Source: Hydractinia symbiolongicarpus (lineage: Eukaryota > Cnidaria > Hydrozoa > Anthoathecata > Hydractiniidae). Taken from it: DNA of 64,000 nucleotides. Of the stretch, positions 42,715 through 56,713 are shown in pieces. Below the pieces are notes generated by a model that ran no database searches, was not told where the DNA came from, and was given only the letters and a program-made list of their open reading frames with translations. Location of the stretch: contig NC_079876.1 of the NCBI RefSeq assembly GCF_029227915.1, forward strand, positions 19,468,001 through 19,532,000, in the 5' to 3' direction. How positions within the stretch are numbered: the first letter of the stretch is position 1; each line of letters begins with the position of its first letter. The position numbers and the translations under genes are program-made.

Positions 42715-45700
42715 GTAAGTACTACTGTTTTTGTTGTTGTCTTAGATATAATATTCCTCGCGTAATGCTCACCGTAACTCTTAGTTATAAGAAAGACCTT
42801 ATACACGCTTTTTTTATGAGAATAGTGTTTTTTCGCTTCAGCCTCATTATTCTTAACTTTTTGACAAATCTCAGCCTCAAATATTCCTAAAAATATTCTT
42901 AACATGGCTACAGCCGGAGAACATGTAATTACCCTTAATATGGCTAAAGATGGTTAAAAAATGGTGGAACGTAATTAAACAAAGTGTAAAAGATAGGTGA
43001 GCTGAAAATAAAATAAACATACTGTGTAAGAAATTAAGCTTCTAATCAAAATTTGTGCATCACACAAATTTTCATATCTAAAACAGAAGGTCGAGCCTGT
43101 GTATATTCTTTGGATATTCTTAATCTTTAACCCATTTATCAGCTTCCTTATAGAGTATATTATTATAAAACAAAGCCTGTACTACTAGTTCGGGTTGCAC
43201 AATTACTTATTTTCACTTTTGGCGGGAAGAAAAGTTGGGAAAGAGGAGATCTTTGTCTTTTAGTAAATTTTGTTTCTAGTTTAGACAGGCGGAAGATAAT
43301 GTTTCTTGGACGAATAAATAAAAGTTAAATGTTATATGAATGGATTTATATCAAATTCTGATACCTGAGTCTGGTGTACAGTATATTGTTTTAAAAAACA
43401 TGGTGGGCAGGTTATGAATCACCACAGTTTAAGTAGTTGGCCTGTTTTCTAAAATATACCAGAACTTAATAATACAGAGAAAAAGAAACAGTGCGCATTT
43501 AGGGGTAAATTCGACAGATGTTTGCTGTCTAAGAAACAATATGTATTCAGTTTTGTTTGTCTTGTTCAGTTTGCCTTCATCATTTTTTATAACGTTTCTG
43601 TTTAATTATTAAACAAGCTTTATTTACATTCTCAGAATTATTTTTGGTATAATTCTCCTTTCTTAGAATTATTTGTATTTTTCATCATTTTTTATAGCAT
43701 ATAATTCATTTGAACACCTAAATTGTAGATGCAATTTTCTTAATCGCCATTAGATGAGGCCTTTATTGTTCTTGTTGAGTATACTGTCTGCTTGTTTTAA
43801 TCTGTAAATTTATATATATTTTTTTAATCCTTTAGGTTTTTTGTTGTATTAAGAGTTTATAAAATATACAGTTGCACTTTTGGAATAATCCTGAGCTACA
43901 TTACACTATAATAACACACGATTTTTGATGAGTGTTTTTAGCGAACACTCATGCTGATAATGCAGAGTGCTCAATCATACAAAGTAGGAGAGCGAAATAT
44001 AAAAGTAGGAGAGCGAAATATAAACACATCACAGCTATTTCGTTGTATCATCAGCTGGACTAGTGTAGGGGTTTAAACCGCGAACCTTTCGAATCGTGTT
44101 TGATGGTATTTAAACCCATTACACCATGTATATAAATTTTTTAATTTAGTAAACATAAGTGTCATACTACGCTTTGGGGAGACAGTGCAAAAGCCGTAAG
44201 GAGGGGCGGCTATTTGTGTGCATTGGACACCCATAGGCAGAATCACAAGCGTATAATAATATAAGATATAGAAGAAAAAACAATGAGTTTAAGATAATTT
44301 TAGGAAAACTTAAAACAGAAATTAACTTAAAACATAATTTAAAACAGAAGTTTGGTGATCCATTGAAGAATAATATTTACGAAAATTTGAACCCAAAAAT
44401 AGTGAGCAAATGCAAAAAAAACAGTTTCAAATTTAGGAAGCAGAAAAACGGTCACGTAAATATTTGTATGTTCATGTCTTAGATCATATTTGTATAAATT
44501 TTCTAGCTAAAATCTGTCTAAGCAAGACTAACTCCCCAATATTGAAAGAAATACATTCACGTCTTGAAACATTATGCATAATTATGATAATGCACATGAA
44601 TATGCTCCTGATATGTCGTTTTGTGGTCCTTAATGATGAGAATGCGGTCCTTAAAAACAACTGGACGAACGACCGTATATCTTATTTTAATTTGCTTCAC
44701 TATATTCGACACAGGTAGCCTTGGTTCTCTCTGTTAAGTCCTAAAGTAATGTATCACTATTACTTTGGCACTTCAATAGTTAACTAGCACAACTGCATTA
44801 TATTAGAATTTTAAACTATTTGAATTACAAAGTATATATAAAGTGTGTGCCCTAAAATTTAATTGTAATGTCGCCATCATCTTCTTTATTTTTTTATTTT
44901 ATTTAGTATGCCAATTTGTGTCACATAGAATTTTATTTTTGTTATATCATTACGTCCAATTTTTTTTCAGGTAAAATGGAACTAGATGCTAAAGTATAAG
45001 AAGTATCATGCCATCTTGTTATTTTGTTACAATCATTTTACGTAACTTGTATAGTGTGCTAATTTCTGTCAATAATGGACCTAGTTTTGTCTTAGGTTAA
45101 GATTTTTTAAGTCCAAAAATCAAACTTTTGATGTTATCAAAATTTCATCTCTGTTTGCAAATGTTTGCTGAAGAGAATTTTTCATTACAGTCTAATATTT
45201 TTTGAACCTGCTTTACAATTATGCTTATCTGAGTAACGACTCCAGGGACGGATCTAGGATTTTTTTCTGGTTAGGCAAAAGCTGATAGATTTTTTGGCAA
45301 AGTAATGTCAAGGGTTGTGGTGTTGTACGAGGTAAATCGGGCGTTTTGTGTTTTTGCTGTGAAAAGAACTAAAGTTTTCCCGAAAGTAAGGTTTTTAGTT
45401 ATTAAAAATCCTTCCTAAATTAGAAGTGAGCCAAACAAATAACAGTAACCTCCGTAGTTTTAACACTTTATCCTTGTTAAAACATGCGGATGGAATATGC
45501 GTCCGTTTAGCAAATTAGATTCGAAACAGGGTTAGCGTTTCCATAGCTTCTTTGAATGACATACGGGTATTAAGTATCTTCACCTAAGCATCTTTTTACG
45601 TTTTACGCACATAATACGAGTAAAAGTAATAAGTTGGGGAGTTGCTTTATTTCAAAATATGCAATAATTCTAATAACTAACATACAACAAAAAATTATAT

Positions 45701-47848
45701 TATAAGACAATTTTAGGAGTAGTAGTCAACAGTAGTGCAAAGTAGAAACATTGTTTGGAAAATTATAGTCTGTGTTAAGAACCTGCAAATGTAAAAAGAA
45801 AAGCAGTATATAAAAGTATGAAAGCTTTGCAGTTACACTTACAGTGTAAGATAGCAACAAAAAATAAACATCTACAGAGTATATAGTAATCACCTCTTTA
45901 TGAAGATAATACAGTTTAGTATTAGGGTTACTGGTGTAGTTTTGCACCAATTTCTATTAAGCATTAATTTTAATGTTATGAAATTCCCACAAGAGTAAGG
46001 CAGTTTATTAAGCCAGAGAGACTTAGAAATCAGAAAAATAACATCAAAACATTTAGCATGTTTGTATATTATTTGCCCTCACATGTCCCTGTCAACTATG
46101 TTTGAAAAATATTTTAACACTGTTAAATCTTTAAGAAAGTTTTAGTAACTTTAGGCCGATACTGAAGATCCTCATATAAAAAGCAACATATATACAAATC
46201 CTACTCATATCCATAAGTTAACATGACATTTTCATTAGTTTGCAGTATGTAATAGAAGGGTTTTTAACATGCAATTCTCGTTGCGATCTGTATTTTTTTA
46301 CGTGAAAATCATTTGTATCAGTATCATCTTCTTAGTTCCTCTTATGAAACACAACTCTGTGAACTCTATCTGTGACCTTAAGACGCTCAACTAAAAAACT
46401 AACAAAATTCCTACTAATACACATACACAGGTAGCTAGTAATACTCTATACCAAACTTAACATATATACACATCAAAACATCTTTTGATGTGTATATATG
46501 TTAAGTTTGGTATAGAGAAACAAATTGCCTCAGTTATCTTGTTTAACATTGCGTTTTTATAAACAAACAATGCATTTGATCGAGGTCAAGTTCAAAAATT
46601 TTGTTTTGATAAGAAAAAGATTTAAATCACACGTTTTGTAAGAACATCTGGTGATTTACCACTTTTAAGAATAGTTCTTGACACAAAAGTGCCTAAAATC
46701 CAGGAGCAGCAAATACTAAAACATTTCAAGTATTACTTACTTTAAGGTAATGGATTTATTGTCTCTTGCAGTGGCAGGATGAAGGTTTGTTCTGAGACAA
46801 CAACATGGCACACGTGGCCAAAATACTTCTCTCCAGCATTTCCAATTCTTTCAATATATAAAAGCATTTCCAAATTCAAAACTTCTTCATTTAACTTAGG
46901 TAACATAAAATTGCTTTGATATTCTAGCCATTTGAAGTGCTTCCTGCAATTTGACCTGAATGTTTCTTTTTTGAAAAAAAGAAACATCCACTTGTCCATG
47001 TAACCATACCCGTTTTTCTTCCTATTCCAGAATTTAATTTATTGGAACTTGAAAACCTGCGGACGTTTTAGGCGTTTTTTCTTTCATTTGTGATTTTCAT
47101 TAATTTGGAATTTTAAAACCCGTAGACGCTTTAGGCGAACCGACATTTTGCCTAAGATCGCCCCGGGTTTGCTAATTTGATTAAAGTATCAAAAATCGAT
47201 AAAAACGCTGCATCGTCATCATGAAGTCAAAATCGGCAGATGCTGAAAATAATTCATAAAATAAATTTGTTTTTTATGGATTATTTTATCTATAGAATTT
47301 TTTTTCTACAATCGTGGTCACAGTATGTTGGGACGAGACAACGAATTTCGAAGTTCGCCACCACAAGTAATTGCATAGGCTCATTCTATATCACATTCAC
47401 ACATCCATTTTAAGTTATTTGGTAAATTCGAAATACTTAAAATGTGCTAATTGTTGCTGACGTCAGCAAGGCCATTAATCGTGAATTTCGGGGCCTTCGT
47501 GGTCCACGACGTGATTTAATTCGGTGTGCAGGTGTGCTAAAGAATGTGACTAGCAACTTTTCAACGGTCTCTGCCTGGCCTACTTGTGTGCAAAAGTAGC
47601 GACTTTGCATCTTGCCGAGCATTGACTATTAGACTGTTTTGTCCATATTTGGAGAATGAGTACAAAACTGCCTTAGTCTTAATATTTTTGTCCACGATTG
47701 TAGGTCACGAAGTTGGGCTTAGGCAAATGCCTAGGCTACCTAACCCTAGATCTGCCCCTGGACCTAAAATTTTCGAGTAATATAATGCCAAGCTACAAGT
47801 TTCGATAAAATTGTTATAAAATATAGTATATTTTAAATACACTTTTAG
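42715..47848 (+). other. Intron 1 of the HSPA12-like gene
   Basis: 5.1 kb. It holds a 21-bp tandem duplication (AAGTAGGAGAGCGAAATATAA) near 43984-44024, an imperfect inverted repeat near 44063-44127 (GTGTAGGGGTTTAAACC and GGTATTTAAACCCATTACAC) and a perfect hairpin at 46444-46517. The palindrome TTGCTGACGTCAGCAA lies near 47453-47468. A minus-strand frame at 46742-46999 looks weakly coding but is unrecognised. No other gene was seen. Confidence 0.6.
46444..46517. repeat. Perfect 35-bp inverted repeat with 4-base loop
   Basis: The arm CTCTATACCAAACTTAACAT (start of 46444-46478) is repeated in perfect reverse complement at 46483-46517 around CATC. It lies in intron 1 of the HSPA12-like gene. 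Confidence 0.95.
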
Positions 47849-48073
47849 AAAATATCGCGAGAAATGATTCTACGATCTGAAGATGGAAAAGAAATGAAAG
47901 CTCTTCAAGTGTTCAGTGAGGCAATACGTTATTTCAAAGATCATTTCTTGGACTCTATCAACAAACGATGTCCAAGTAACATGGTGGACGTAGCTCAAGT
48001 AAGATGGGTACTTACTGTTCCAGCCATATGGTCTCATGCGTCGAAACAATTTATGAGGGAAGCAGGAGAAAAG
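47849..48073 (+). CDS. HSPA12-like protein, exon 2
   Basis: A phase-0 exon from acceptor ACACTTTTAG to donor GTATGC, 75 codons. It carries VRWVLTVPAIWSHASKQFMREA, split here as VRWVLTVPAIW and SHASKQFMREA, the conserved connector around the VPAIW signature of HSP70-type ATPase domains. Phases match exon 1 and exon 3. Confidence 0.85.
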
Positions 48074-48179
48074 GTATGCAATTCATACAAAAATTGTTTT
48101 TACAAAACACATCAAAATTGCCAATGATGTTTGATCATTGATGTCATTAGGAAAATAAGTATTGATATTATATTTATAG

Positions 48180-48321
48180 GCTGGCATTCCCAAAATAAAT
48201 TTATCAATTGCTTTGGAACCAGAATGTGCGTCAATCTATTGTCAACACAAAGACGTTGCTGATTTCCAAACAACAATAAAAAATGAACCGGGGACAAAAT
48301 ATCTTGTGCTTGATAATGGAG
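48180..48321 (+). CDS. HSPA12-like protein, exon 3
   Basis: Starts AGIP after acceptor TTTATAG and contains IALEPECASIYC, a hallmark of HSPA12 ATPase domains. It ends one base into the Gly codons of the phosphate-2 loop. The loop DNGGGTVD is completed by exon 4; vertebrate HSPA12 usually has Cys where Asn stands here. Confidence 0.85.
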
Positions 48322-48365
48322 GTAAAACAAGGATTATGTTGTTGTTGCCGTTGTCGTTGTTGTTT

Positions 48366-48406
<41 letters not shown>

Positions 48407-48438
48407 GAAATTGCACGGTGTTGTGTACAATTCTTTAG
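48322..48438 (+). other. Short intron 3 with (TTG)n, in frame
   Basis: A 117-nt intron (GTAAAA...TTCTTTAG) dominated by TTG repeats at about 48340-48410. Its length is a multiple of three and it has no stop in the surrounding frame. An unspliced message would therefore insert 39 mostly Leu residues into the phosphate-2 loop. Because the loop is split exactly at these sites, I call it an intron and not coding sequence. Confidence 0.8.
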
Positions 48439-49532
48439 GAGGAACTGTGGACGCAAGTGTTCATCAAATACTTCAAAATGGAAAACTAAGATCATTGCAT
48501 ATGCCATCTGGTGGTGCTTGGGGAGGATCCAATGTTAACGAGGGATTTGAAAAATATTTGGAAAGCATATTCTCAAGTGCTGTCATTCAAAAAGTAAAAA
48601 CTTTGCATCCTGACCATTGGCTAAAGATGAGAAGAGAGTTTGAAGACATCAAGACAAGTCTGGATGAATGCGTTCAAAATTTCTACAGCATGTCCCTCGC
48701 AAATGCTTTCATAAAAATTTACAAGGAAGAAACACACAATGATATTGATCAACGTATAACTTACCTCAACGATAGTAGAGGTTTTTACTTCAATTGTAGT
48801 GGAGGTGCCCATATCCAAGGAGGGGAGACACTAAAAATCCCAAGAGGAGTCATTACAGATTTAATAAAGGAAATGTCTACGAAAATCAAACGTCATACGG
48901 AAAAACTGCTGAAGAACGAAGAAATCCGTGGTTTGGATTTTGTAAACATGGTTGGCGGCTTTTCAAATTCAAGCATAGTGCGGGATGATATACAATCTTT
49001 GATTTCTGATATCCACTGGCCTGAATATTCAGAATTGGCAGTACTTAGAGGTGCTGTCATTGCCGGATGGAATCCTGACTTAATAAGCTCACGAAGAAGT
49101 CTGCAGACTTACGGAATACAAACAAACAGGGATTTTGTCAAAGAGAAACATCCAGAAAGGTTAAAATACAAGAATAAGGATGGTGTTTGGAAATGTGGTT
49201 CAATCTTTGATACCCTTGTAACGGTAAATGAGGAAGTGGATGTTGGACAAGTAGGAAAAGTATCTAAGACATATCATCCTTTGCTCAGAAATCAGAATAA
49301 AGTAACATTCCCGATCTACACGAGTTCGAAAAACAAGGTCAGCTACTGTGATGAGGAAGGTTGCAGAAAAGTTGGCAAAATAACTGTCGATTCGCCAAAC
49401 GTGGAAAAAGGAATAAACCGAGACATAAAGGTAGATATCATTTTTGGAAACACAGAATTCTTCGTTGATGTTCTTGACGTCAGCAGTGCCAACAGACGAC
49501 ACGCTACTTTTGACTTTTTAAGCACACAATAA
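48439..49532 (+). CDS. HSPA12-like protein, exon 4 (terminal)
   Basis: The last exon completes the phosphate-2 loop (GGTVDASVHQ), then carries GGAWGGSNVNEGF and the adenosine-motif region VNMVGGFSNSSIV, followed by AVLRGAVIAGWNPD. The C-terminal 150 residues form a strand-rich region with a Cys pair (CDEEGC). It ends at TAA 49530-49532. The order of motifs matches HSPA12A/B-type proteins. The reading frame is intact, so the gene is probably functional. Confidence 0.85.
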
Positions 49533-50772
<1,240 letters not shown>

Positions 50773-50859
50773 CAATGTGGAGAGCAATTGTGAGTGCATA
50801 TCATATTAACAGGATACCATTACAAAGTTGCAGGATAATCGCGAAATCCCTTTGCCTCG

Positions 50860-50935
50860 GCAGCCCAGGGACTCGAACCCGGGATCGTCGCATCAGATGC
50901 ACCGCGGGCTCTTATCCACTGAGCTACGTCGTCGG
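50860..50935 (-). other. tRNA-like sequence (pseudo-tRNA or SINE head)
   Basis: On the minus strand TAGCTCAGTGG (box A, 50916-50926) and GGTTCGAGTCC (box B, 50869-50879) are perfect polymerase III promoter boxes at normal spacing. The D arm is well formed (GCTCAGTGGATAAGAGC), but the anticodon and T stems carry mismatches and the acceptor ends do not pair well. It is more likely a tRNA-derived SINE or pseudogene than a working tRNA gene. Confidence 0.6.
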
Positions 50936-51184
50936 CAAAAGGATTCGTGAGAATCCAAACAACTTTACAACGCTGTCTCTTATATATACCTAATTTTTTT
51001 GTTTTTTTTATAAAGATTTTGGCGAATTACTTTAATGGTATATATTTTCTGCCCATGGACAACATATTCTTCTTCTTTAACATTGTTCATATCGTCCAGA
51101 ATTATTTTCTTATATTTCTTAGTTTATTAACTCTCCTTATAAGTATTTTTCAGATTTGATACCACTTCTTTGTGAAGCTTTTTT

Positions 51185-51546
51185 TACTGTCTTGAATTTG
51201 GAAATGGCACAGTGCTTCCTACAGAAGCAAGTAAAACAGTGTATATATCAAGAATAGAAGGAAGACTTCGAAAGTCGAGAAAATCACAAAATAAAGCGGT
51301 AAAACTTTGCAATTATATATCTTGTATATAATTTTTTAGGATAATGCCTGCCTGAAGGCTTCTCGTATGCTCATCGTGTTCTTGGCTCAACTGAAGTATT
51401 TAGGTTGTATTCAGACAGCTCAACCCCTTTCAGATTTGAAACATTCTTTTACAACCATGTTGCCATATGGCTGTGATATTCCAATTGTTCTGGTTAACTC
51501 TGAGAGATTGAGCTGTATAAAAGTGGCAATAAAGTTTTACTTGTAG
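51185..51546 (+). other. Unrecognised coding-like block, possibly two exons
   Basis: A frame ending at a GT near 51299 encodes GNGTVLPTEASKTVYISRIE and a basic tail. After a 41-base gap ending TTTTTTAG, a second frame at 51340-51546 encodes DNACLKASRMLIVFLAQLKY and beyond to a TAG. The phases agree and both pieces look like protein. However, a 41-base intron is very short and the upstream part has stops nearby. It may be a relic of a transposon or duplicated gene. No family was recognised. Confidence 0.3.
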
Positions 51547-54277
51547 TAACAAAAACAGAACACTGGGTTGGTGGACAAATGTGATAGTTGACAAATAAAG
51601 TAAGCACCTTTACATGGTGAAGTAGTCCAACATTATCAAATTGGATTTTTGAAGGATGGACTATGTGGTTTTATTTGTGATGGCTGTGATGTATCTTTGA
51701 TAAAAGTATAATATATATTATTTAAGCGGAAAAGGTTTCGGAAGTTCAATTCCTTATTTATTTTTTTATTTATTTATGTATTTATTTATTTTTTAAATAT
51801 TTTTGTGATGTGTGATATGATTGTCAATTTGTAAACAGAGATTGTACTAATTTTGTTGTCTGTAAATTGTGATTTGCTGGAACAAGTCGGTGTTGAGGTC
51901 CATGACATTTTCTGATTTTGAAGTGAATTCAGATGATGATTGAATGATAAAGTCACATGGTGTTGAATTCATTTTTTCTTGTGTTATAGACTTTATGGTT
52001 ACATTTACGATTGGAGTTGTGCTAAACTGAAAAACTGCTGCCTGATTTTGATTTATCGGAAACTGAAGGCGTTGTTCTATAGCTTAATTCAAAGAAAAAT
52101 CTTAAAAATTTTGTCCATGTGTCTTCCCATATGTCAGTCTTTTTTAGTGTTTTTTCTGCCAATGTCAATTTTGTGTATATTTTGTGTTTTTTAGGTCGGT
52201 TTAAATCGGCTAAATATTTTACTTCACTAAACATTTCAGACTGTGTTTTGCCTGTTCTTCTGTACCCAAACATTACCATTTTTCAGAATAAAAATTTTCC
52301 ATATAATATGTTTTTGTATAACCTTGCCACCTAATCAGGTCTTTACTTTTAAGACAAATACATTACTCAAATTTTCAAAACCGTGTCTGGAAGTCCTGAA
52401 AATATAAGTGCTGCTTAAAGAGCTGTTTCTTAAGTCAAATCAAGTTCTTATAAACCCACATTGAAATAGTGTAGACATTTCCGAAAGTTTCTACGAACCA
52501 TAAAGTATATTTTTTTAAAAATCGAAGCCAGGATAACAACCAAATCGCTTTTTGTTTACACTTTCCCGCTTTACTGCGCCATTATGATATTACGGGAAGT
52601 TTACCGGCACCGATAATTTTCTACGAACTCGTCCAGCGGAAGCGCTAACTATCGCCGATATTTTTTGAAATGTCGTATATTATGGGAAAATGTCAGAAAA
52701 GCTTGTCCTCACGATGACGACTAGTTTTAACGACGAGGACAAACGTGATTCGGACGAGAAATACCCCACATAGTGCGGGAAAAGTTATAATAAGTTGGGA
52801 AATGTTTCAACGCCGGCAAAAATTCTATGAAACGAAATCTTGAAAAACGGCAAACACGCCATTATTTGCCGTCAATGTCGGATTAAAATTTATTATAACT
52901 TTTTCTACACTAATTTAACCATGGACAATTGAATTCAGCCGTTAAACACGATTGATTGTCCTCATAGTGTGCGACAAAAGTCCGACGGATTTCTACTGCG
53001 TAAGGTCAGTCCTTAACTCGGCCGAGTACAGGAATATTAAGCAGATATTCAGCGAGGTAAAATCAGATATCCGTAATAATCATGCACCTCAGGCGTGAGC
53101 GGCTGACAGAATATTTTTGGATATTTGTGCAGTCGTTTGCCGAGAGTCGAATATCTCAGCAGATGTCCGATATCGAATATCTCCTCGAGATATTCGATAT
53201 CGGACATCAATTCGACACTAAGAAGAGAGTCATAAGCCAGTGCCTATATCGGCGCGCCTGCAAGAGTCTTTTTGATTCTTTTGAAGAGTCATTTGTGAAA
53301 CTTGCGCGCGAGACAATTTGATTCTTCCGAAGAGTCATTTGTGAAACTTGCGTGGAGTCATTAAACGTTGATTCCCGTTGAGAATCAATAAACTAGACTT
53401 ATTTGAAGAGTCAAAATTAGTAAGCATTAAAGTTGATCAATATTTATATTTCACACTTTTTAAATTTTATTACAGTTTTTTAATTTTAACATGTTATAAA
53501 AATTCGTTCAAAATATATACAAAAATGGTAAAAAGTATTTAATATTTTTTTATATTTCAGTTAATTTTTATTTTTTATTTTTCAGTTAAGCACAGTTTTC
53601 CTATTTTAACAGATAGATGTTGTAAAAATTAGTTCAAAATATATACAAAATATATACAAAAGTGTATATAAAAATCTATTAAATTGTTTTTTATTTTTCA
53701 GGTAGCACAGTTTTCTCGTTTAAAATATATACAAAAATGTTAAAAACGTATTAAATATTTTTATTATTTTTCCGTTAAGCAACCAAGTGTTAAACTAAAG
53801 TTACCCTGATAGTGTTAAAAAAAGAAAAATTATAAATCATAAGCAACTGTTAAGCGAATTTTAGTAATGAAATTATCAAAAAAATAACCACCTGGAGTGC
53901 TGGACCAAACTTTACTTGCTTAGCCTTAGTTGCTTATTGAAAAGTGTAAATAAATAAAGTCCTTTAAAATATATTATAAAAATTTGAAAAAAACAACATC
54001 ATCAAGCAATATTATCCTTTCTTTTTAAAACATGAAGTAGGGATTAACTTCCAAACTTTGTTCAACACTAATAAACATCAATGTTTAATCTAAGTTTGTT
54101 TCTTATAAAATATAAATTCTTATAAAATCTTTTTTTTAAATAAATATAAAGTACAAAAAATATAATTAATTACACTTGAGCCTATTGATTAATGATATTA
54201 CTTTGCTGTTGACTTTTGCAGCATCGTGCAAATTCCGGACATTTTTTTAAAAAAAATGTCAATGTGGCAGTCAGGTT
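51547..54277. other. No gene recognised; palindrome and short repeats
   Basis: No supported gene. Notable items are the perfect hairpin at 53162-53208 and a two-copy repeat at 53265-53350. In the repeat TTGATTCTT(T/C)(T/C)GAAGAGTC, itself palindromic, is followed by ATTTGTGAAACTTGCG. Confidence 0.45.
53162..53208. repeat. Perfect 22-bp inverted repeat
   Basis: GATGTCCGATATCGAATATC and two further bases (53162-53183) are mirrored at 53187-53208 around CTC. Related strings (ATATCTCAGCAG, CAGATATCCG) lie just upstream, so this may be part of a larger decayed foldback. Confidence 0.9.
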
Positions 54278-56315
54278 CTATGGATAACATAAATTAAAAA
54301 GATAAAATGATGCCAGATAAACTTGAAAGGTAGAAATGAATTCTGAACACTCTGCTACAATGCATCCATCTACGACAACCTTGAACTGTTTGTCAAAAGC
54401 GGCTTCAACGATTGTGATCACCTCACTGGCACACATTATTTGAGGTTCTCTCTTAACGTCAAAATTGGAGAACAATGACTTAGCATCCTCCCTCAGTAGT
54501 GCCGGTACAAGGATGATTGCCAACGATCCCAAACAAGCTAAAAGCAGATGAGTAACATATACATAAATAAATAACGTATGAAGTAAAAAAAAAAAATCAC
54601 AAATACTTTATTCAGAGAAACTTTTGCTGGTCCAAAAACCCACAAATTCTTTTGGATAAACATCCGCGACACTAAAACTTTGATGACAAACAATGACCTT
54701 TACCTTTATCAGTTTCCTCAGTGATTGAATCAATTGCTGACATTAACGAATCAACCCGGAATGTCTTTGGTGGTGATAATTTCAAAATTGTTTTAACCTT
54801 TGTTTCCGAAAAATATTCAGAAAACATAACTGGTAGATCGAGGTAAGTAAGACGGTTGAATTCATCCATTAGCTAAAGTATAAAAGAAGAATGAATTTTG
54901 ATAAAGCATAAAGCATATCTCTACAATTAGAACACTATTAATCATATCTACCAGCTAAGATCTACTGTTTTGATTACTTTCAAACAAATAGCAACATCGT
55001 AATGAAGTTTACCTGTGCAGGATCAACCAGAATTGGATATTCATCATATTATATTAGCAACACTTTTTGACATATTAAGTATTTCAGCTCAACGCAATGG
55101 AAAAGTTTTGTCCAAAGCTGTTTTGATAACTGTTTGTTTTCGGTTGTATGGATAAACATTTGCTTGTTGCATTAATTTTTCTTTGTATAAATTAAGTGTT
55201 CGCTCATCTTATCCATCTGGGCTAGTGAGGTTAAAATTACTGACACCCCAAACGTTGGTTATTGCATATTGTAAGGATTGACTATGTGTTGCCTTCTGTC
55301 GTTTTTGAGCAAATAGCTAATTTGCAGCCTTACACTCAGGAATTTCTATGCATTTCCTTTTTCTGGTGTTTTTGAAGAAGTTTATTATTCTTCTTCTCAG
55401 GATAAACTAAATAAAAAAATGCATAACAATGGTTAAAACTAGGTAATTATTAGTAACGTTTTCTTTCGGAAAAGAAAAAATAATAACATGAAATACCTTA
55501 GAATCTCGTTCCGTAGGAAATTGCGGCTTTAAATGTGGCCATTTCATCACTAACGCATGGTATATCTCATCGTACTGCCAATCCGTTGGATGACTAATAT
55601 TATCAAAAAGTTACGATAGCTTCTGATATTTTTTTCATATATTAAAAAATAAAAACTATTACTTATTAATTATACTTGATAACTTCTTCAAACAGTTGCT
55701 TATGTATTTCTGTCATTTCACTTGGTTTTGGAATGATCTTTTGGTCCATCTTCAAAACAATCGATGGGCTAATACGACCTATTTTCATAACAAATGGCCT
55801 AGGCCAAGGTTGAAAAGTGGAGTTTTTAATGTCTTTAGATAATCCTGAACTTTCACTAGTGTCAATATTGCTGTTGATTTCTGCCTCCGGTATTTCATCA
55901 TTAGCAGATGAATGAGTTTCATCATTGGCACATGAATTGTCATTATTATTACTAACCACAATATCACTAACTGCACTTTTTTCAACAGAACTTGTGTTAG
56001 AGCATATTGCAGAAATTGTTGGGAGAGTCAATTGTGTTGAATGACAGACAAGGTCAACATTTTCTTGGTTAACATGTGGAATTACTGCCAACTTCCGCAC
56101 TTGATGCAAACAGTTAAGATCATCCAAGTCTATGAATTCCTGAATTTCTTCATCATAGTACTGCTAATTAAAACACTCAGGTAACTTCACAGGTGAATTT
56201 GCAAATGATAAACATATGGCCTCAAGTAGTTCTGCTGAATTCAGAATTGATATAATTTTACGCATATTTTTGTAAACAACAACAAATTTCTTTTCTTCAG
56301 TGAATGCAATATCCA
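54278..56315 (-). pseudogene. SAMD3-like protein gene, decayed
   Basis: The minus-strand ATG at 56315 opens a frame with an in-frame TAG at 56164-56166, then runs to a donor near 55673. The next exon (about 55608-55503) encodes TDWQYDEIYHALVMKWPHLK, the conserved DWxYDEIYxALVxxWPxLK block. Later pieces at about 55400-55000 contain several stops. The segments at 54672-54869 (MDEFNRLTYLDLP) and 54278-54532 (LVPALLREDAKSLF... FYLFNLCYP) match the C-terminal pattern of SAMD3-like proteins, as I recall it. Introns are retained, so it is not a processed copy. The intact function of this family is unclear. Confidence 0.55.
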
Positions 56316-56713
56316 TTATTATTGTTCTATAAAATAAATTTTTTTATTTTATTAAAACTATTGGATTAAACGCATTTAATGAGTTAACAAAAACATTTTA
56401 CATTTATAACCCCTTTTTGAAAAGAAATTTGACAGCTAAAATGTTTTATCTTGATAAAATATAACATTGTCAAAACATGGATTGTCAATGAAAGAAAGAA
56501 AAAAAATGTAACCTGAAAATACCCATATTTAATACATTCTTCAAATTTTAAATAAATACCATCAAGAAAAACACAAGAGTCGACAAATTGGAATAATTCG
56601 ACAGCTTTATTGTGTCATTATCAAACGAATATATACAAAACAAAAATTAAAAAAAGGTAAAGCAGGTATTAAAACTTATTTTGCACATAATACACAATTT
56701 ATCACAAAACAGA
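56316..56713. other. Spacer between the two decayed minus-strand genes
   Basis: About 400 bp of AT-rich sequence with no frame of interest. Its small size is the main reason to ask whether the two genes belong to one mobile element. Confidence 0.4.

Noticed and set aside
46742-46999. Minus-strand frame in HSPA12-like intron 1
   Set aside because: It looks weakly protein-like but has no recognised family or splice partners; kept only as a note in the intron entry.
48213-49532. Single long exon through the TTG repeat of the HSPA12-like gene
   Set aside because: Reading through would insert Leu repeats into the conserved DNGGGTVD loop, while good splice sites at 48322 and 48438 restore it exactly.
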